Positions 1 through 9,920 of a stretch of DNA of 12,500 nt are shown here, one piece after another (the first letter of the stretch is position 1; each line of letters starts with the position of its first letter). The notes under the pieces are model-generated. The model was not told the DNA's origin and ran no database searches. It was given only the letters and a program-made list of their open reading frames with translations. The stretch spans positions 1 through 12,500 of the forward strand of contig JABUQX010142476.1 in the NCBI GenBank assembly GCA_015478945.1, given 5' to 3'. The stretch is from Trachelipus rathkii. Taxonomy: Eukaryota > Arthropoda > Malacostraca > Isopoda > Trachelipodidae. A program made the translations under genes and the position numbers.

Positions 1-661
1 CGTTATCGATGAGCACCATCTCACCGCCTGATCTTCGATGATTTAACAAATTAAAAAGCGACATCCATAACAGGTCCGGTAATTATTTTCTTGCTTTGCC
101 GGGGCTGATAAATTAGTGTAAGGAATACGTCTTGTCTGTGAATTTTCAAAGGTAAAACAAATGCTGTAGGCATAATGCCTTTAGTTAGAGAGGGTCAATG
201 AGTAGCTCATTGGATCTTTTTAAGTCACATCGAGCCTTTTGATGGGGTAATTAAAAATGTTAAGATTGGAAATTCCAAAAGAATATCCACAGGAAAAAAA
301 AAAACAATAATATTGAGAAAGTTTCTAGCGAGACAAAAACCAAAATATTAAAAGAATTCATTAATGATGAATTATTATATCAAAGGAAACGCAAATATAT
401 TTCATTTGCCATGATATTATTTAAAAAAAAAAAAAAAAAAAAAAACTTTTATAAATTGTTAATGATAATTTCTAGTTCTGTTTTTGACGACCTGAAATGA
501 GCCTCTAAATTTTAATTGTAATAACTGGAAAAGGAAGAATATTTTATAGCCCTTAAAAAACATTGATATGAGAGTCTATGAATTTAATTTACATAAGTCA
601 AACTACTTCATCTGGCGTACTTTACATTGAATGCGATGCTATGATTTATATACATGTATCC
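1..661. other. Unassigned AT-rich DNA
   Basis: Read on both strands. No open frame with protein-like content, no RNA gene and no recognisable element was found, apart from the A homopolymer at 423-445. The first 240 bases are less AT-rich than the rest but no motif was identified. Confidence 0.6.
423..445 (+). repeat. 23-base A homopolymer
   Basis: A run of 23 A residues in otherwise unassigned DNA. It could be the tail of an old retroposed insert, but no element body is recognisable upstream (1-420). Confidence 0.9.
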
Positions 662-739
662 TTATATATATATATATATATAATAATATATATATATATA
701 TATATATACTTACTATATAATATAATAATAATAATATAT

Positions 740-772
<33 letters not shown>
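662..772. repeat. (TA)n / (TAA)n microsatellite cluster
   Basis: Three TA runs are broken by AATA and TAATAATAA units and a CTTACTA interruption. Simple repeat, no coding content. Confidence 0.97.
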
Positions 773-855
773 TTGCATAATTAATAACAATAACTAATAT
801 TTAATTAACTTTTCACTATCTGAAAAATGAATATTCAATATTTAAATTTATATCT

Positions 856-856
856 T

Positions 857-911
<55 letters not shown>

Positions 912-953
912 TACTAATATATATATATTTATATTTATATATATACACATATA

Positions 954-992
<39 letters not shown>

Positions 993-1034
993 CATATATA
1001 TATATATACATAATATATATATATATATATATAT
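856..1034. repeat. Interrupted (TA)n microsatellite cluster
   Basis: Several TA runs are separated by short imperfect pieces (CATACTAA, TACACATATATC, AACA). The interruptions suggest an old tract. Confidence 0.97.
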
Positions 1035-2010
<976 letters not shown>

Positions 2011-2220
2011 CATCATTATCTTCCTTTTTTTCAAGACTATGGAGGGTAGGGCGAAGAGAAATTTGGAAAAGTAGTAGAAGAATATGACACAAGTCGAAAA
2101 GAAAGCCCAGCCCTTTATACCTTTTAGTAGTGAGAACTCGTTCGCAGTCAGAAAATCCACCTTAGAGCTTCTGGACAGCTTGGACCCTCTTCTGGCAATA
2201 TAAATCGTCGCCGGGTTATC
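2011..2220 (-). other. LINE copy A 3' untranslated region
   Basis: Non-coding stretch after the ancestral stop on the minus strand. It contains a run of seven A residues followed by GGAAGATAATGATG and then the TA microsatellite. A short open stretch here ([12 protein letters not shown]...) is treated as chance. It has no obvious close match in the 3' flank of copy B, so the two copies may belong to different subfamilies or have different 3' ends. Confidence 0.5.
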
Positions 2221-5100
2221 CTAACAGATGAATACTGCAACCATACCACTCACAAAACCCCGCCATTCACTCTATTACGCCTTTCGCTTCTGCCAACTCA
2301 CATTTCTCTCATCCAGACATTCCTTTACTGACTCAATCCACTGTCTCTTCGTTCTAGCCAGTCGATTCCCAACACGCACCGCTGTGCATCCGCTTAACCA
2401 ACCGACTGTCCTATTCATCCTTTCCATGACCAAACCATCTCGCAACGTACTTTCATTACTACTTCTCTCTCATTGCACCTGTTCTTCACCATAACTACCA
2501 ACCACGCGTTCATTACTCATTTTATCAATTCTTTCACACCTAACACGCACCTAAGATTGGCCATCTTGAACACATTAAACTAGATCTATACCTCTTATTC
2601 CAGACCATAGTCTCACTACTATACATTAACACAGATAACAACATACCCTCATATGCGTTATAATCACTCAAGAGTTAGTCCTTTTACATTCACCAACGAT
2701 TTAATTGAACCATACCCTTCTTACCATTCACAACTTTCCTACTACACTCTGCATCATCATCGTTCCACTTTTCATCCAACATATATCCTAAATATTATAT
2801 CCTAAATCCTCACTCACAATCATAACCTTACTCTTATTACACGATTTACTTTCAAGCCCCCACTTTTACCCAAATAATGCTCTTATAGAAATCCTTAAAA
2901 CTCTCTTCAGATTCACCACCACAAAGCCAAATCATCCGTATATATAATCGGTAGGGCACCATCCACTCACCTTCATTCTCCATCATTCTAACACCATTTC
3001 CTGCCACCCCTATCTTTAAATCTTTCATAACTCCATCCATATACAAATTGAACAACCAGGGGACATAACACATTTGGGGTACGTTGTTAAGATGAAACCA
3101 AACTCTCCACTCATTCTTACAAACGCTTCACTGTCGTCACTCATACTTTTGATTACATTCATTCAGCCTACACTAGCTTTTAAATATTACTAACACCTGC
3201 CATGAAACTTCCTTATAATCTTACCTTACGCCTGTTGCAAATCCATAAAACCTAAATACAATTTATTCTTCTTCTCTCATTTTCTCCAGTCATTTGTTTC
3301 AATGTAAGATTTGATCCACACATCCTCTACCATCCTAAACGCAATTATTCTTCACCAATCAGTCTTCAGTCACTCGACGTACTCTTTTGACTAAAATACC
3401 AGCATATATCTTCCCTACAACACTCAATAAACTAATTCCTCTATAATTCTTACAAGGGTACTATTAATGTTCTCCTCCAATCCCTCGAACTACCCTCCAT
3501 AAACGCTTTATTACACAACTTCCAAATCAATCAATCACTATCTCGCCTCCGTTCTTGATCATTTCACCAGTAATTTCATCTATACCAGCAGATTTACGAT
3601 TCTTCGACTTTCTCACTCTACCCATTACCTCCTCCTTGCTAATGACCTCATCCCCAAAATACCTATTCCTTCTTGCACCATCAAACCCACACACATTCAC
3701 TATCACCTCTTCATTACTGTGTATTACAGATTCTCAAGTGTTCTTTCCACACTCCCACCTCATCCATTTCATTGATTTCAGGCTTTTATCCTTTCTGTAT
3801 TTCTAAGCAGGTTCCCTTATTCTCATTCTTAACCTTTAGCGCTTCCTTTTAGAAGAGCTTCCTACTCCATTCTAAGTCCCAATTCATCCTCCTTCCAAAC
3901 TGTTCATTTACCTATTCTGTTCTCTTACGTATGCACATTTTAGTATTTCTTTTTTCCTCCTTATGTAATTCAAACATCTTTCTTTTGAAACTTCATCATT
4001 GGCTCGTAGTACATTCAACCACGCTTCGTTTTTACTTTTAACCGCTTGCATCACCTCTTCATTCCACCACTCACTGCTAACATTCTTACTTCTACCTTAG
4101 CACATCCATATTCCTTTGCACTGCTAACAACTGCTTCCTTCATTTGCTCTCAGATTTATTCATTTAACTTGTTCCATTCAACTGATTTGCTGGAATTGCA
4201 AGTGCTTATCCTTATTACCTTGTTCACTTAACTTCTCACTCTTAATTCTACCCACTTCTTTCTGTATCACCTTCCTCTCCATTCAAGCCTCACAAATTTA
4301 ATTTTACATAGAACAACATAATGATCCGATAATCCCATTCCTAACCCCCTCACTGATTTAACATCAACACATGCTTCAGCATCTCCTTGTCATCAACACA
4401 AAAGAAATCATACTTTTCACTTCGATACCATCTCTGCTACCACCAGCTCTAGTATACTTAGGAGGATGCTTTTGTGTTTAAAGAAAAAACATTGCTTTTT
4501 TATACTTTCTCCGCAATATCAATCACCTTCCTCCATTCTCATTTTCTCCCGACATCAAAAAACAACCTATTTATACCATCTCTTTTCTTTGATCAACCCT
4601 ATCAACCCATTTGTCAATCCCCAGCTTTGAAATGATCTAGCTCCTACTAACACCATCAAAACATCATTCAGATCATACCAGAAAATCGTGCTCTCTTCAA
4701 CACTTCCCTCAGGTGGAGTCACAACCACACAAATTGTGACCTTTTCAAACTTAAATTTAACCATTAGAATTCTAGTACTCACACACACAGAGTTATAGCT
4801 CTATACCACTAGTCACTCATCAAAATTTCCCAACTCCTTCTCTCCCCCTCTCATTCCGTCTACCACACCAGCACATACACATTTCCCACCCACCCCTCAT
4901 TTTCACCGTTTCATTTAATCTTTGTTTCAATCACAACGAGCAAATCCAAATTTGCCCTCTCTAAATATTTCCATCACCTCTCTCCTTTTCTCCTCAACAT
5001 TTATTCCTCTGACATTCCATGTACCCGTTACGATTTATACAATTTCGCCGTCAATTAAAGGCCGTTTACGCGTCATTATCTCCGAGGCCTGCATCGGCAT
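2221..5100 (-). pseudogene. LINE copy A endonuclease-reverse transcriptase ORF, multiply frameshifted
   Basis: The likely ancestral start is ATG at 5100-5098, followed by MTRKRPLIDGEIV. The endonuclease begins with TGTWNVRG (codons at 5005-5022 give TWNVRG, the first metal-site motif), then INVEEKRREVMEIFREGKF. A second endonuclease piece around 4788-4567 contains ILMVKFKFEKVTICVVV and a degenerate GDLNGWIG motif (GLTNGLIG). The RT fingers motif RKSAGIDEITGEMIKNGGE is at about 3597-3541. RT motif A reads GFMDLQQA at about 3255-3234, with a stop where YDR is expected. WLFNLYMDGVMK lies at about 3057-3022. Motif C reads YTDD at 2940-2929, so both aspartates are kept. WFGH is at 2437-2426, a basic helix QWIESVKECLDERNVS follows, and WRGFVSG leads to the ancestral TAG at 2223-2221. 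Motifs are spread over all three frames with many stops, so no active protein can be made. Confidence 0.84.
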
Positions 5101-5252
5101 TCCTCACAAGAGATGGGTGGTAGTGGGCTATCCAACCCAACTACCACCGTTCGCTAATCGCCTTCTACGACGCCCAGGTCCATACCGTGTGGGCAATTGC
5201 TCTCCCACATATAGGGATATAAGTAGTAGGGATGTCTATGTAGATGTTGTCT
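5101..5252 (-). other. LINE copy A 5' leader with stem-loop
   Basis: GC-richer DNA directly upstream of the first recognisable ORF codons. It contains GGACCTGGGCGTCGTAGAAG on the minus strand, a string I recall from 5' regions of non-LTR elements in marine invertebrates (memory, not checked). The left border near 5252 is placed where composition returns to AT-rich. If correct, copy A escaped the usual 5' truncation. Confidence 0.45.
5116..5148. repeat. Inverted repeat, 12-bp stem with one bulge
   Basis: GGTGGTAGTGGG (5116-5127) pairs with CCC (5136-5138) and ACTACCACC (5140-5148), leaving A5139 bulged and an 8-base loop (5128-5135). It lies in the inferred leader of LINE copy A, 16 to 48 bases before the likely start codon when read on the minus strand. 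It could be a structured RNA element of the retrotransposon; the function is unknown. Confidence 0.6.
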
Positions 5253-5384
5253 AGAAGGGCAGGAACATTAATATCATAACCATATGATATGTGGATAAAT
5301 GGTTCTCATCTCAAAGATGTTGCCTGGAGGATAATTCATCAGAAGAAAAGTGAGCTTCAAGAAGGCGAACCGTGAAATGGGCGG

Positions 5385-5496
5385 CATATATAATATATAT
5401 ATATATAATAACATATACCTTAATATATATATATATATATCACCTGCTCTGCCTCTTCTCCACTCAGCCCCTCTCACTATATATATATATATGTAT
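5385..5496. repeat. Short interrupted TA tracts
   Basis: Three short TA runs (5385-5412, about 5422-5440, 5478-5496) are separated by a C/T-rich stretch (CACCTGCTCTGCCTCTTCTCC). Simple sequence between LINE copy A and the M13 exon. Confidence 0.9.
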
Positions 5497-5518
5497 AACC
5501 TTTTTCCAAATTGCCATG

Positions 5519-5569
5519 TATGTGTGTGAGAGTGTAGATGTGGGTGTGGCTGTGGGTGTGGATGTGTAT
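5519..5569 (+). repeat. GT-rich degenerate hexamer repeat
   Basis: TGTGTGTGAG is followed by tandem six-base units of the type GTGGNT (GTGGGT, GTGGCT, GTGGGT, GTGGAT). A small degenerate minisatellite on the plus strand. Confidence 0.8.
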
Positions 5570-5707
5570 CTTAAGCAAATTTTCAAATTGAATTTCTCAA
5601 AGGTTTAGCTTCCAAATTAAGCTGGAGAATGACATTTTAAGGCTCATTTTCAAATCATGGATCTTGTATAAAGACTACCTGTATTGGTTGCAATGTAATC
5701 TGCTTAC

Positions 5708-5821
5708 CTCATCATCAATCCATGTGTTATTTCATGTCCTATGACCAGCCCGATGGCTCCATCAATTTAAAATAATTTTGATTATTTTCTGCATCAGAAA
5801 ACTTATTGAAGTATATGAAAA
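5708..5821 (-). pseudogene. Neprilysin-like M13 exon 3 of 3, HEITH zinc-binding exon, damaged
   Basis: The minus strand shows [14 protein letters not shown] at 5760-5719, the classic M13 catalytic signature. HEITH at 5736-5722 would supply two zinc-ligand histidines and the catalytic glutamate. The donor is strong (GAG|GTAAGC, exon end 5708). The preferred acceptor is TTTCTGCAG, giving an exon start at 5821 with FHILQ (cf. the family FPAGILQ) right after it, and 114 bases, close to the roughly 120 expected. Lesions: TAA directly after ILQ (5805-5803) and further stops; NY (5777-5772) is separated from GAIG by 11 extra bases (5771-5761); and the expected FDDE after HEITHG is one T short, so it reads LMMR then stop. 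An alternative is a shorter exon using the weak AG at 5756-5755, which would remove the first two lesions but not the third. Confidence 0.74.
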
Positions 5822-5827
5822 CTGCAG

Positions 5828-6689
<862 letters not shown>

Positions 6690-6744
6690 ACACGCCACAT
6701 TTTACACGCACGCGCACACTTTACACACCTAATTACACACACAC

Positions 6745-6829
<85 letters not shown>
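6690..6829. repeat. CA-rich to (TA)n compound microsatellite
   Basis: An imperfect CA/CG-rich lead-in (6690-6745, with ACGCACGCGCACAC and ACACACACACAG) passes into a pure TA run of about 83 bases (6747-6829). Lies in the inferred M13 intron 2. Confidence 0.95.
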
Positions 6830-6831
<2 letters not shown>

Positions 6832-6880
6832 AACATAACATATAGCATATAATATACCACCTATAACCTCTTCTATAACT

Positions 6881-6940
6881 ATGTATATATATATCTCATA
6901 TAATATGTATATATATATATATATATAATATATATATATC

Positions 6941-6987
<47 letters not shown>
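6881..6987. repeat. Interrupted (TA)n microsatellite in M13 intron 2
   Basis: TA runs are separated by CTCATATAATATG, ATAATA and CTTTT. Together with 6747-6829 it fills much of the exon-2-proximal part of the intron. Confidence 0.95.
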
Positions 6988-6992
<5 letters not shown>

Positions 6993-7033
6993 GTATAACA
7001 AATAATGGTAGATATTTTAATAATCTTTCTTAC

Positions 7034-7200
7034 GGATTTGCATTGTCCATTGAACTATAAGGCGTTGACAGTACGCTCCTCCGTAAATCTTCCAATCTGC
7101 TTTATGACTTTCTTCCTTAAATGACTAACAACGTAATTTCACTTTTGAATTTGGTTATGTTAATCATATTGGACAGGAGTTCGCCTTCACTTATGGCAAG
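7034..7200 (-). pseudogene. Neprilysin-like M13 exon 2 of 3, with frame changes
   Basis: A strong acceptor (TTGTTATTTCACAG) starts the exon and a good donor (AAATCC|GTAAGA) ends it. The first 25 or so codons read LAISEGELLSNM followed by INITKFKSEITLL, matching the M13 segment that follows the GYP motif. That frame stops at TAA 7119-7117. The expected next motif, LRKxV, appears as LRKKV at 7120-7106 in a shifted frame; ADW lies in the third frame at 7100-7092; TVNA returns in the LRKKV frame at 7072-7061; and the family tyrosine-serine stretch (YSSMDNANP) then reads in the first frame. At least three indels are needed to restore one frame. The pieces are all in the right order and spacing, so the exon is real by descent, though probably not translatable as given. 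Confidence 0.66.
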
Positions 7201-7488
7201 CTGTGAAATAACAATATTTTAATGGGATAATGTTATCTTGTCATATTGCATATGTGTTAATTATTTATCAGATTTTGGGTGAAAACTATAATCATTTTTG
7301 TAAGAATTATTATTGATTTTTAACCTATATTTAATGGGAATGTTAAAATTAATAATTAAATAGTAAGTAATAATTAATAATATTAACTGTTAATAATTAA
7401 ACCAGTGTTGAAGAAATTAAAAATTGTTCTTCCAAATATAGTAGTTTCAAACTTTATATTTAGTTACAAGAGAAGATATTTAACTGAC

Positions 7489-7729
7489 CCCTTTGTGGTA
7501 TTCTTTCAATACATCTTCATCCATAATTTCTTTTGGATAACCTATTAAAGACTTGATTGATTTTGCTTTCTTTATTGCTCTCGCCTTTGTCTTTTCATCC
7601 ATCCAATCAATAGTTTCAAGGTTTCGGTCAAAAGCTTTTCTAATATAAGACACCATTTCTTCAGCCTTTGCTTTGGCGTCCTCGTTGAAAAAGTGTCTTA
7701 CGTATAATGATCCAACTGCGTAAGTGAGC
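7489..7729 (-). CDS. Neprilysin-like M13 exon 1 of 3, end of N-terminal region (open)
   Basis: Reading the minus strand, an acceptor with a pyrimidine-rich stretch (TTTACAATTAG) precedes one base that completes a split codon, then 80 uninterrupted codons, then a donor GGG|GTCAGT. Visible motifs in order: YAVGSLYVRHFF (residues 3-14), an acidic/lysine-rich helix AEEMVSYIRKAF (22-33), DWMDEKTKARAIKKA (41-55) and LIGYPKEIMD (61-70). This pattern is diagnostic for the peptidase M13 N-terminal domain just before the catalytic domain. The exon begins after two bases of a codon and ends in phase 0, which joins directly to the phase-0 start of the exon at 7200. There is no in-frame ATG start because it is an internal exon. 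A second possible donor four bases further on (GTTAAA) would break phase with the next exon and is less likely. Codons look normal with no lesion. Confidence 0.87.
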
Positions 7730-8104
7730 CTAATTGTAAAAAGAAAGCTTATATTAATAAACGTTAATGTTATTTTACAAGTACGTATTATAATATATCC
7801 AAATTTCTAAATTTGTCTTACGACTCTGTGAAAAAAGTTTAATAAAAAAAGAAAAGAAAATGTTATATATCATTCATTGGTTTTCAAAATAAAAACAAAA
7901 ATTTGTATATTGCTACTAATCCTTAGGCTATTTCTTATTATTTTATCAAAATCTTATTTTTAGATATACGATACTCTTTCTCTCCTTCCACTTTTCACAG
8001 AAAGAAAGAATGATTTTCTTTTTTATCTTTATACAGAAAGCATTAATGCACAATATTAATATTAGCTTATCGTGATTGAAGTGTAGGGTGGTGAAATTTA
8101 GATG

Positions 8105-8105
<1 letters not shown>
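7730..8105. other. Unassigned, probable intron upstream of M13 exon 1
   Basis: Very AT-rich with pyrimidine/purine stretches. Because exon 1 is internal (acceptor, split codon), this is inferred to be intron. The preceding exon was not found. Confidence 0.5.
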
Positions 8106-8169
<64 letters not shown>

Positions 8170-8177
8170 TCTCCTCC

Positions 8178-8246
<69 letters not shown>
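8106..8246. repeat. Paired (TA)n tracts around a pyrimidine spacer
   Basis: Two TA runs of about 61 and 66 bases flank CACTCTCCTCCCCC (8167-8180). The two arms are nearly equal in length, so together they form a large potential inverted repeat. Confidence 0.96.
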
Positions 8247-8249
<3 letters not shown>

Positions 8250-8345
8250 GATACAAATAAACAGAACAAATCGAAAATAAAATTTTTAATTATTGCCGAT
8301 TAGTTTCGGGTGTTAAGCTTTCTACTCATTATCAAGACTAAAATA
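8247..8345 (-). mobile_element. Possible 3' end of a Penelope-like element with hammerhead-like core
   Basis: On the minus strand the stretch contains TGATAATGAG, then about 17 bases later CGAAAC, followed by an AT-rich end and the TA tract. That layout recalls the terminal hammerhead ribozyme motifs of Penelope-like retroelements (CTGATGA ... CGAAAC). No GIY-YIG endonuclease or RT was recognised upstream (8346-9060), the core is imperfect and stem II is weak. This is a resemblance only; an unrelated repeat is quite possible. Confidence 0.25.
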
Positions 8346-9594
8346 CAAAGAATTAAAGAGCAAAATCACGAATATTTAAAATCAATAAAAATAATAAAAA
8401 TGTTAAAAATTAGGAAAAACATTATTTTTGTGAAAACTCACGACCAAAAGACAAAATTCTAATCTATTTCTACCAAAAATATTTTCCGAATGTGTTTTCA
8501 TTCAACTTTGAGAGTGGTGACAAATATATAAGGATTCTAGAGAATGGATATCAGGTTTTTGTTCAGAATCCAAAATTCTGAAATTTAAATCCTGTATAGT
8601 GAATAGGATGATATCTCTGAATTTTCAGTAGACACAGAGGGTTGATGGCAGAATACGGAGAATGGTGCAAATACTTTGAAGTTATATAGGAGAAACCTTT
8701 TAAGTCACCGCACTTGCTTTGTATATCACTGATGAGAGTATAGGTAAGGTGGATATACACGTACCAGTGTAAATGACATTTATACTTGAAGTTGTGGATG
8801 ACAGAACTGTCAGGTTTCTAAGCTTGTTCAGACGACCGAAACAATTTGTTATTTCACTCGATATATCCACTTCTGAATGATTTGCACAGGAATACCGGAC
8901 CATGTGGAGGGGCATTCCGGTTTACCGTTCAGTTACTGTGTAAACTGTACTGACAAGCGTGTATCTTGCATAAACATGACAAATGATTATCAAAATAATC
9001 ATCGTCAATGTCTGGAGGAATTTATATATATAGAAATGAAAAATGTTTTGTCAAGATGAAATCTAAAGACTATCACTATGAAAAAAAAAAAGAGGTAGAA
9101 TTATTCAAAATTAGTTAAAAACTTTAAAAAAATACAGCCACTTGTATGTAAAGAAATTGTGATAAAGAAAATTAATAACATTCGGAGAAATTTCAAATGA
9201 AGCTATAAAGAAGAATTTAAAATATCATTCAAATCGGGAGCTGATAACTATCTCTAATACATTATCTGTAGATATCATGCTGGCTAAAACTAAACTGTCG
9301 ACCACCAGTCATACCTGTACCGTGTGGAATCAGTTTACTCTTCATGTATACTCGTATAGATATACATGTCAATTTAACAGTACGTATGTAGCCACCGTAG
9401 GAAGTTTTTTTGCCCTTGAGAAAACTTTACAATTTTATTTTCATTCGACAAATCTAATTTAAATTTAAACGAGGTGTAATTTGTTTTCAATATACATTCA
9501 ACTTTGCTTTTAATTCCCCGATTTAATCTTGCAGTAAAATTAATTTCATGTACATAAATTTTAATTATGAATTGGTGTAAAAGATCTGCTGATT
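8346..9594. other. Unassigned DNA with moderate-GC core (about 8560-9060)
   Basis: Overlapping short open stretches occur on both strands (8915-8700, 8760-8563, 8877-9059, 9277-9462), none with a recognised motif. The composition rises above the AT-rich background between 8560 and 9060, which could mark an old element or an unrecognised exon. Confidence 0.5.
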
Positions 9595-9619
9595 TATATA
9601 TATATATTTATATATATAA

Positions 9620-9699
<80 letters not shown>
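9595..9699. repeat. (TA)n microsatellite with TAAA variants
   Basis: Starts with TATTTATATATATAAATATAAATA variants and becomes pure TA for about 68 bases. Lies about 205 bases beyond the recognisable end of LINE copy B in element orientation. Confidence 0.96.
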
Positions 9700-9701
<2 letters not shown>

Positions 9702-9900
9702 ATCCTTGAAGAATTAATACAGTGGTAATGAACTACGAAGATAGGGGTTCGCAAGCATGCCGGAAAGAGAATAGTTAATTAAAAGAACATGACCTAGAGG
9801 TCGACAAAACTTTCCCCACCATGTCGACCCCTCAAATCCCACTTAAGTGCAAAGACAGTTTGCTTCCGAAAATCCACATTGAGTTTCAATTCACCGCGAC

Positions 9901-9920
9901 GGACCCGGGCCGGGCCCTGG
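9901..9920. other. GC-rich spike in an AT-rich region
   Basis: A 20-base stretch of almost only G and C containing the overlapping palindromes CCCGGG and GGGCCC, just beyond the recognisable end of the LINE copy B coding remnant. It may belong to the 3' flank or UTR of that element. Confidence 0.7.

Larger units (their letters stand above)
2011..5252 (-). mobile_element. LINE copy A: near full-length, decayed RTE-like non-LTR retrotransposon
   Basis: The segment is GC-richer and compositionally unlike its AT-rich flanks. In minus-strand order it has a leader (about 5252-5101), a degenerate single ORF (5100-2221) coding for APE-type endonuclease plus reverse transcriptase plus a C-terminal WFGH/WRGFV region, and a 3' UTR (2220-2011) with a short A-run and GATAATGATG-like end that passes directly into the (TA)n tract at 1862-2010. 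The architecture (one ORF of about 2.9 kb, short 3' UTR, microsatellite tail) and the C-terminal layout resemble RTE-clade elements; Jockey-like labels are also used for such sequences. It shares the RT to C-terminal region with copy B at 11345-9905. Exact 5' end and target-site duplication were not identified. Confidence 0.85.

Noticed and set aside
2228..5254. Plus-strand open frames at 2228-2494, 3555-3806, 4046-4231 and 4922-5254
   Set aside because: They are antisense to the LINE copy A coding remnant, whose motifs read on the minus strand.
8877..9059. Plus-strand 60-codon open frame with several cysteines
   Set aside because: Its ATG directly follows an in-frame stop, it has no recognisable motif or signal peptide and no convincing splice context; kept only as part of the unassigned island.
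9277..9462. Plus-strand 61-codon open frame
   Set aside because: No motif, biased composition and length expected by chance in this window.
9719..9765. tRNA-like or SINE-like promoter (AGTGGT ... GGTTCGCAAGC)
   Set aside because: The A-box and B-box resemblances are too close together and no cloverleaf can be drawn.
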